From positions 361,637 to 425,636 of the forward strand of contig MNCI01003445.1 of NCBI GenBank assembly GCA_015680685.1: 64,000 nt of DNA, in the 5' to 3' direction. The notes under the pieces were generated by a model. That model saw nothing but the letters and a program-made list of their open reading frames with translations. It had not been told where the DNA came from and searched no databases. This DNA comes from Gnetum montanum. Lineage: Eukaryota; Streptophyta; Gnetopsida; Gnetales; Gnetaceae. Both the position numbers and the translations under genes were made by a program. Shown in pieces: positions 55,871 through 64,000 of the stretch; position 1 is the first letter of the stretch; each line of letters opens with the position of its first letter.

Positions 55871-58800
55871 TCCCTATGTTCATTTGCTTTAAAAAGAAAG
55901 TTTTGTCTATTTCCACAGTAATTAAAAGTTTGGTTTAAAATACATCTACTAAAATGTATTTACTTATTATAATAATCCCTTTTCTTTTAGTATAATGTCA
56001 TTATTGTTAGGAATTGTTGAATTGCATTCCAACATGAAAATGTTTAAAACCTATTTATAATGTTATACATCATTAATTATTTGCATGACAATTGTGAGCT
56101 CTCTATAAATAATTATAATAATGCTTCAATCATAATTTGAATTTCCTAACTTATTGTCAAATTAACAAATTACCAATTGAAAATCAACTATAACTAGCTT
56201 ACTAGTGTTGCAAAGTATAACGCTATCACCAAGTGAATTGTAATGTAATTAGCTTAGATTTATATTATTTTTGAAAGAAAGACTTGGGAATTCTATTTGT
56301 AAAATGAAATAAATAAATTGTACAAAAGTTAATGATATCAAGAAAAAAGATACTTGAGATATAAGAGCCGTAGGACTGACTTATTGGAATATAGATGTCT
56401 TGTTTCTTATCATTTTCAAAGTACTTATGAACAAATTTTATAATACATCTTAACCTAACCTAGGATAAAAGGTTTTATGTATAAAGAAAATCAAAACATT
56501 CACACTACATATTAAAATTAAGAATGACAGATAAAATAGTAGTCACAAGATAATGGGCATCCTTTAGATAACATGAAGATCTACAAAATAATAGGAAATA
56601 GTCAAGAAGATCCACAGAATAATAGGAAATAGTCCAAGGGAAAAAATTAGTATCATACATCTAAAAGCTTTTTAGACATGATAGATTTCGAAGGGTAGGA
56701 AAATAATTAATAATTATAATTTAAAAAGGAAATCTAATATAGTACAATAGGTTTCAGAATGTTAAACCTAACCTACCCACTACTAGAGTTCACATATTGC
56801 TGAAGCAAAAAATGTAGTACATGACATTAGTAGCCAATGGGTTAATCAAATACTAATGATTTAGAATTAAAATGAAAATTGAGAGAATCCTATAGTACAA
56901 AAAGTCGTCAACTATTTCTAATGCTCACAAAAGAAATCAACAAATAACCAAAGACAATTTCATAATCAATATAGTAATAGTGCATAAGACTTTCTAATAG
57001 TTGTGGATCATTCATGCCAAAATAGTATAATGAAAATGAAATGCCAAATTAGTACAACTAAAATCATCATCATCAAAGCATGAGCTAGAAACACATCATG
57101 ACCAATATACATAAACCATGAACATAATCAAATCATTTCATAAAATATGCAATAGTCACAAATACTTGTATGCATGACATCAAACTTAGTCAAACATAAG
57201 TACATAACTATGGTGCCAACTAACATGTATGGATACATATAAGCATAAAAAGGAAATCATGGCTAACTACAACCTAGTATATCTTAACTCCTAGGTTAAT
57301 CATCTTACAAAGCTTTACATCCTCTAGCTCTACTTCAATTGGTAAAAAGAGTTAGTCCACCATGATTAAATAGGAGTAAACTACAAACAATTCTTGATCA
57401 AATCATGGAGTTGAGGTTACAAAGCATGGGTGTTTATCCTACACAAAACATGTTAGCAGATGAGCAAGCAAGAAAACATCAATATAACATAGAATTAAAT
57501 TAAAGAAAATGAACAAGTCTTATTCTAATTTACCCTTGTTCATCTCAGAGACCCAGAACACTATAAATCTCTAATTTAATTGTGCCCAAAGGAATTAATT
57601 AATATGTAACACCCTGTTGACTAGGCTTAGGCTAGAATGCTACTATTTAGATAAAAATTAAAAAATGCCAAAAGTAAAACATTTCCTAATAAAAATCAAA
57701 TAGATGCCAAGAAAACTGGATAGGAAAAGTAGTAGGCATCCATAAAATAATAGGCATATAGGGGCAAGAAAATGTAGCAAAAGATAAAAACATTGTAGAA
57801 ATAGTGATAGTAGCCTCATTAGTTTCAAACCTAACATGTGCACTAATAAAAACAAGACAAACCCTATTGTCCAAGCCAAAAATTGTAATGATAATGCAAG
57901 AAAATTACGTTAGAACTTAAATACAAAATTAAATATAAATAATGCTTGTATTACAAATGCATTCAAAAAGGGCATTGGGCTCCAACGTTAGACATAACAT
58001 AAATAAAGTTTGAATCAAAGTTATGCTTGCACTATAGATAGCTATTACACAAACAATTCCTCACATAAAGTACAATGTGCATAAAATCCTAGCTAAACAT
58101 TATAACATAGAATCAAATAACTAAACTAGAAATATGATAGTAAAATTACTAATGGTCTAACAACATGAATTTAAGTATTAGCTTCTTCTTCTAATTCTTC
58201 CTTGTTAAAACTAAGAGAATCTCTTGAAAGGCACACAAGCACAAAGGAAATCAGTCTTAAAACTGAGTAAGGTACTAAAGCTACAAAATACTCCTTTATG
58301 GATTTGGTTGGAGGCATTAGGTAGCTAGATAGTCATGCACAATGGGTAGCTATAAACAAATAGGTTAGTATATCAAATACAAACATAGACAAATAAAAAT
58401 TATTAATAATATGAAAAAATAATCAAATTTAACTAACAGAAACTCCACACCATCCAATAAACCTAGCAAATGAATTGAATAAACAAATAGTACTTATCGA
58501 CCAAGGTTGACTGCATAAGTACATAGCTCACTACCAACCAAGCTTAATTGCATAGTTACTGCAAAGTTTGGTGACACTTACTAACATGTTTGACAACATA
58601 AGTGTTTGGTTGAATATGGAGCCCTTAAAGTTTGTTCATGTTGCAAGCTCACAATAGGAATGCAACATACCAAGGACACGTCATGATCTGTGTTGGAAAA
58701 ATGAACAACTTTTCCTTCTAGGCCATTGGCATTTAACATCGTTTCGGGGTTCAAAGATGTAAAAATGTCTTAAAAACCTAATTCTATAGTTGAATATTTG

Positions 58801-59315
58801 ACAAAAAATTATAAAAAAGATAAAACATGGTTAAAAGTGGTCAAAACATGATTAAACCCAGTGAAAACATTGACTAATGTGTCATGCATGGTAACAAATC
58901 TCAAAAATTGACCAAATTGTAGAAATAATAATAAAATATTCAAATATGAAAATTTAGGCATTTCATCAAATAATTGCTAAATAAATTGGAATTAGCCAAA
59001 ACATAAACACCAGAATCAAAAATACCAAAACCTATAAAAATGGAGCAAAACATCATATTACCCTACCTAAAATTGATAGTGTTGCAAAAAGGATCCTCAC
59101 ATGGCTTTAATCTCCGAAATAGGCTCCCAATCCTAGGCAAAAATGTAGGTTACCAATGGGATTTAAGTAGGATTTGAAATAAGACCTAAAATCGTGGCTT
59201 ACTAAGGAACCTTGTTGATAGTGCAAATCTAGATCTAGCTTCTCTCCAAACCAATAGAGACTCGCTCTAGCTCTATCTCTTAAATATCAACTATGTAATG
59301 GGATGATCTCTCATG
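55871..59315. other. AT-rich intergenic DNA
   Basis: No coding similarity recognised on either strand. A small tandem duplication (ataataggaaatagtc twice) lies at about 56580-56635. The overlapping frames near 57658-57879 are composition-driven. Confidence 0.5.
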
Positions 59316-59460
59316 GAGGGGGTGTTGGAACCTGAAATAATTGAAACATAGGTACACCCCTAGATATATAAAAGTTTATAACTCAACATTACCTACTCAA
59401 ATTGAACCCATGACTTAGAGGTTCCAAGTCAGGAGTCTTATCACTAGGCTAACACCTCAT
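59316..59460 (-). mobile_element. tRNA-derived SINE (family 1, copy 2)
   Basis: On the minus strand: tgaggtgttagcctagtgat (A box), then gggttcaatttgagtag (B box, about 59409-59395), and a body ending in aggttccaacaccccctcc. It aligns with 23802-24001. Confidence 0.65.
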
Positions 59461-59950
59461 TATTGATGATATCTTATGGAATAGTTGTCAAGTATATATT
59501 ATTGCAAGTGTTTGATAGTGTTAGGTAACTAGAGTACTCTCATGATAAAAGTTAAAAATAAAAAAAGAAAATATAATTCTAATAATATCTTTAAATCATT
59601 GTTTTTCTATGGGCTAGTGCCCAACATTGACATATTGGGCATCTCCTATGAGAAAGTTAATAGCTATGACTAAGCCCAAGTTGATAACTATGTCTAAGCC
59701 CCAAATTAACAACAATGTCTAAGGTAAAAACCATAAGTAATGGAAGGCTAGCATGAGAACCTTTAAAACATAAGCTAAAAATAAATTAAAAATTAAAATT
59801 AAAATATAAAAAATATTATTTTATTAGAGGGGTGTCAACCCAAAAAATATATATATTAAAAATAAAAATATAGAGTACAAAAGTAAAGGAGTAGTGTAGA
59901 GAGGAGAAACTTCAAATCAATAAAAAGAATCTTAAAAAAACTTTCCTCTA
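59461..59950. other. AT-rich sequence, nothing recognised
   Basis: Low-complexity A/T runs around 59765-59880; no feature. Confidence 0.4.
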
Positions 59951-61090
59951 GGGTAGAAAATTGAACATTCCATAAAAATATTAACATTGGGTGAAGAGGA
60001 AGGAAGCCCTCGCCTAGTTAATAGAATCAACATTATCAAAAGATATTATCTCTATATCTTGACCAATAGCTACAAACAAATTATTAGCAATTAAATATCT
60101 TGTGCATGTTGATATGTAATCACCAATAGATAGACTTCCTCAATGTTTTTTATTATGAAGAACTAGTTGAAAACCATTTGAATTAACAATAGGATTCTAT
60201 GAAACTTGAGGAACATATATTTGTTTCACCTTAGTTATTTAAGAATTTTTTGAAATTGATTTCATTGGAACCTTCCTTAAAGATACATTCTATTAAACAT
60301 CAGTAAAAGAAAGGGTTGGACTAAATGTTGAAATGTTAATAGAAGAAATCATCCTAGGATTTGTAGCATCCATAGAAAAAACCTTAGCAGGATCTATATC
60401 ATTTGGAAAAGAAAACTTAGTAGCATTTATAGTAGTTTCTTGTTGACGTGCTCGCATTAGCATAAAAGGACATGAATCAAACATGTGATCCTCTCGATGA
60501 AAATAGTGACATGACTTTGGAAGATTGTAATAAACAATCTTCTACACATAATCAATTTCGCTAGCATGTAGAAGAATTTTCCTAAGAGAATTAAGATCCA
60601 TTTCAATCATATATCAAATTCTATAAAAGCCACAAGTTTTAGCTAGGAGTTCAGAATGCTTGATTAGCCCAATATGAGAGATAATATCCCTTTTAGCTTT
60701 TTCAAAAGTTAATGGAAGATTTAGCAATTCAACAAAAAAATAAAAACCTTTTGAAATTCAAGAGATGCTAGATTAAAAGAGGGAGTCCACTTTTGAATAA
60801 GTAATAAAGTATGGCAGTGATTGAAAAGACCAATATCTAGGACCTTAGAAGCAATTGTCTAATCAAAAAATTCTACCAGCAAAAATGAGTTTGACAAATA
60901 ATGAACATGGATGGCATCCAAACATTGATCTTTCCAAACCAAATTTAAATGATTCAAAAAAATTGAGGAACAAGGTAAATAACCCAAATTTTTTATGAAA
61001 TGATACCTTCCAGAAATTTCTTGAGTGATAGATTTATATAAGTCACTAGGCAATTTGTAGAAAGACAAGAAGCAGTGATTTCACTTGAAG
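59950..61090 (-). pseudogene. LINE ORF1-like remnant
   Basis: Minus-strand pieces in order: RYHFIKNLGYLP and LVWKDQCLDAIHVHYLSN (61068-60859), then QKWTPSFNLASLEFQKV, CGFYRIRYMIEMDLNSL and CHYFHREDHMFDSCPF (about 60510-60460). This is the order of the DUF4283-type domain and degenerate zinc knuckle of plant L1 ORF1 proteins. A Ser/Thr-rich tail follows. The layout resembles the knuckle region of the LINE at 20.5-23.8 kb. No endonuclease or RT follows. Confidence 0.5.
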
Positions 61091-62300
61091 GATCACATAC
61101 TAAACATGGCAACATTGCATGTAATATCAATGTTAGATCCCTTACTACCTTAGATCAATGCAAAAATTCTCATTGCTAAAATCCTCATTACTGAAACCCT
61201 TGCTATTGAAGCCCTTGTCACTAAAATCCTAAAAACTGTTTAAAATATTATTTTACTAAAATAAAAATTATTCAAACAAAGTGTACCAAAACCAAAGTAG
61301 TATCCCATGTGCTAATGATCCATTCAGTGCTTGATACCTACTAACTCAAAACACTTCATTTGACTTTGTGTTTGATAGTCTTAAGCTAAGGAACATGTAG
61401 GCATTTTTTGGGAGTGATGTAAGGCTTGTCATCTATTCTAGTGGGTTTCTTGTGAATGTCCTACATTCAATGTAGTGTGTGATCATCAATTTTGATGATG
61501 TTTCTTATTTTAATTATTTGAATCTAAATTACCTAGGTCAAAAATCCATGCTGTGCCAATGAAATTCCAAATTCTACTACTATTGGCAATAGCCCAATCA
61601 ATGAGAACTTAGATGCAAGTACATGGCTGACAACTCTGTCACACATACCTACCTATAGATGGCACCTGTGAGATCTACTCCACTTCACTATGCATTAGTA
61701 TTTGTAAACAAAAGGGTCATGTACATATGCTAAATTAAAGATAAATTCAAAAATGCTAAAAATTATAAAAATAAAAAAAATGCTAAAAAGAATATAAAAT
61801 TAAAGTAAAATAAAAATTTAAAATAAAACATTAAAATGCATTCAAAGGAAAAAAATTTTTAAAAGGGATAGTAAGGCACATAGCTGAAAATATAAAAGCA
61901 TAGTCATAAGGATATCAAAGGGTGGAGAAAGCATAGAAACAAATTAGCAAATAAGATATCAAAGGCTTAAATCACAAACACATAAGGATTATCTAAGTTA
62001 GTAGTGTTACATAATGTTTAATTAACTTATCTATCATTAGAAGTCTAGTTCATTGCAAATCCTTTGATGAAGTACAAAATGTAATCTTGATAGGCTACTC
62101 ATACACATGTATGCATAGCCTATTATGCACATCTATGTATAAGCATAAGCACTTCAAATGTATATGCATGTTTGTGCATAAGAAATTCAAAATTTTTCCA
62201 ATAGATATATGATTTACTTGTTAGCAATATATGTAAAGTCTTCATTTTGTTTTCTATCATCATCATCTATTTTTCTTATTATCATCATCATAATTATATT
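61091..62300. other. Intergenic sequence with short repeats
   Basis: A degenerate 15-30 bp repeat (attgctaaaatcctcattactgaaaccctt) lies at about 61150-61235, and an A-rich run at 61740-61860. No gene recognised. Confidence 0.45.
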
Positions 62301-62913
62301 CATAATTATGGTGTGTTCTAAATTCATAGTGCAAAAATAGTCTTCATGGTTAATGTTGCCAAGCGGAGGCTATTCATACCTTGGGGGAACCACTTTCCAT
62401 GCCTAGTGATATCCTTTTACTAGCATGTGTAGGGATCTTGGGATCTAGCCTCACTATGGCATTATCCAACTTCATAGCTAAAAGGGGAGACATCGATTCT
62501 CCACCTTTCAGAAGTGGTCTATCTCAAATTCACTTTGGCATCCTCCAACCTATCACACATTCTTATTTTTTTCGAGGTTGCACTATGAGTCCCAATAGCA
62601 TCTATGAGAGAGGATGGACTCAAGGTAGATTATGTCTTAATGCTCAGCATCCTATTTCACAACATAGCATACAATCTATTAGGTAATTACTCCTTATAGT
62701 AAATAATGATTGTGTTAAATTATTCCATTTTATACTGTTATGTGTTGTTTTGACTTAATTATTATATTTCATAGTACTTAAAAGAACTGTTGACTGGATT
62801 ATCATTATCATTATTGCAGAATCTACTTCCTTAAGAGTTAAGTTGATTTAGTAGTGGTGTTTTCCCTTTTTCTATGTCCACAATTCACTTCACTAGATCC
62901 TAGAAACTTCACA

Positions 62914-62925
62914 TGGTATTAGAGC
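62914..62925 (+). other. Primer-binding site of Copia E (tRNA-iMet)
   Basis: tggtattagagc differs from the standard tggtatcagagc by one C-to-T change. Confidence 0.75.
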
Positions 62926-62954
62926 TAGATGGTGAGTGGTCCCTATGGATAGCT

Positions 62955-63980
62955 ATGGCTTCCAAAAATTTTGAGAATGTGTCCATGACTACTTAATAGT
63001 CAAGTGCTAAATGAATCAAATTATAATGTTTGGAAGGTTTAGAGAATATTCTTGTTGCATTGAAATGACCTTAAAGAAACCTTGGTCAAAATTGTCATGA
63101 TGGATAGTAATAATAAGATCACACAGATGTTATGATCCTTGATCATGTCTAGATAATTTATGCAGCTATTTAAAAATAAAGACAACCTACAATATGTGGA
63201 AAAAGCTTGAAGAAATATTTGAAGTAAAGAATAAATATAAGATAGTATTTCTTCAAAATCAATTGAATTATTTAAAGTTAAAACAATGTGATTTGATGGT
63301 AAAACTTGTCCAAAACTTTTCACACTATAGGATGATCCTTAGATATAGGTGAAATGATTAAAATTTGTCTTTTAAGAGCATTTCCATCATTGTATGATGT
63401 TTTTTACTAGATGATAAAGAATGATGAAAAGCAATACACCATGATGGAATTATGTGCTAAAGTATTAGAAGAAGAAATTAAAATGAAGGCTTATGAATGA
63501 AATAGTTCTCAAGAAATGATGAGTAAGGATACAAATGGTTGGAAATCAAAGTAGTTATTCTGGTATTGTTACATTTGCAAAAAGAAGAATAGCCTTGATA
63601 CAAACTCATGTTATGAAAATCCAAATAATTCTAAGGAAAATGTAATAACTAAACATCAAGATAATATGTTTACCAAGAATAGGGATTAAATAATTAATAA
63701 GAAAAATAATGAAAAAAATGATACAAAGCCTTGATCTTCTAATGTTGTAAAAGAAGAAAATACATCCTCTTGTTGTTGACTTTAATGCTATCACAATGAC
63801 GAATGAAAGTTTCCATGGCTTTGTGTATATTGATATTGGTGCTCATGAAATTTTACTAGTTATTTAACATTGTTATCCAACAATAAAGACTCTACAAATC
63901 CTCATTATGTAAGAATTAGGGATATATGTTTAAATAAGATCAGAAAAAGTGAGGACATAAAAATAGCTGATATGGATTTT
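62955..63980 (+). pseudogene. Copia E gag and protease start
   Basis: Starts MASKNFENVSMTT. Later blocks: AFPSLYDVFYQMIKNDEKQ and LCAKVLEEEIKMKAYE, a Copia gag pattern; CYICKKKNSLDTNSCYENP, a decayed CCHC knuckle; and DIGAHEILL near 63830, where Copia protease has DSGAS-H. Many stops; inactive. Confidence 0.55.
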
Positions 63981-64000
63981 AAAAATGTGTTATGGTGAAG

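Larger units (their letters stand above)
62300..64000 (+). mobile_element. Copia element E, 5' part (runs off the window)
   Basis: The LTR ends in aca at 62913, followed by the tRNA-iMet primer-binding site tggtattagagc (62914-62925), then gag. The LTR start is not determinable because the second LTR is outside; 62300 is a guess. Gag and the protease start are on the + strand with many stops. Confidence 0.6.

Noticed and set aside
57658-57879. Hydrophobic minus-strand frame as a membrane protein
   Set aside because: A second frame is open over the same bases and the region is simply AT-rich; no motif or conserved neighbour.
62381-62686. A 101-codon + strand frame
   Set aside because: It lies in the probable LTR of Copia E just upstream of its primer-binding site; no domain recognised.

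Overview
The window is plant nuclear DNA, most likely from a gymnosperm such as a conifer. One intact host gene with a 26.9 kb intron sits in AT-rich, repeat-saturated sequence. I counted about ten decayed transposable elements, many nested inside each other. Premature stops in their reading frames are mostly at positions expected for Gln, Arg or Trp codons, as expected from decay of methylated cytosines. The conifer assignment is inference; nothing here names a species. I see no bacterial features, organellar genes, canonical tRNA or rRNA genes, or CRISPR arrays.

Host gene. PDIL5-2, a transmembrane protein disulfide isomerase, lies on the + strand at 24528-53805. Five exons (24528-24791, 25253-25356, 25694-26064, 26238-26542, 53473-53805) join in frame into a 458-residue protein with a signal peptide, one CGHC thioredoxin site, and a C-terminal membrane helix encoded only by the distant exon 5. 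Introns 1-3 are 173-461 bp; intron 4 (26543-53472) is filled with nested transposons.

Left of the gene (1-24 kb). A minus-strand LINE (about 20.5-23.8 kb) is interrupted by Gypsy element A (minus strand, right edge at 20479). A is interrupted by Gypsy-like element B (+ strand, 1706-13652, 1.75 kb LTRs, 5-bp target duplication). At the extreme left, an LTR of another A-family element appears to have jumped into A's own 3' LTR. A keeps gag and a post-pol ORF (ORF2) but has no recognisable pol. B keeps only a gag/protease remnant on its own strand and carries a long antisense ORF that looks spliced, flanked by degenerate tandem arrays.

Inside intron 4. From left to right: single-copy-looking intron sequence; a decayed minus-strand J-domain-like pseudogene with a 36-bp minisatellite; unrecognised low-stop sequence; then Copia element D (about 33.3-50.8 kb). 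D is interrupted by Gypsy element C (34788-47747, exact 5-bp target duplication), which is itself interrupted by a 1 kb non-autonomous hAT element (36592-37588). D also holds an RTE-type LINE fragment with a perfect 31-bp hairpin at its 5' end and a 136-bp triplication. A zinc-knuckle gene remnant lies between D and exon 5.

Right of the gene (53.8-64 kb). tRNA-derived SINE copies, AT-rich sequence with no recognised genes, a LINE ORF1 remnant, and the 5' part of another Copia element (E) running off the window.

The most distinctive observations are these: the same extra ORF2 after pol in elements A and C; the apparently spliced antisense gene in element B; hairpin arrays in LTR promoters; and a membrane-anchor exon separated from the rest of its gene by three levels of nested transposons.
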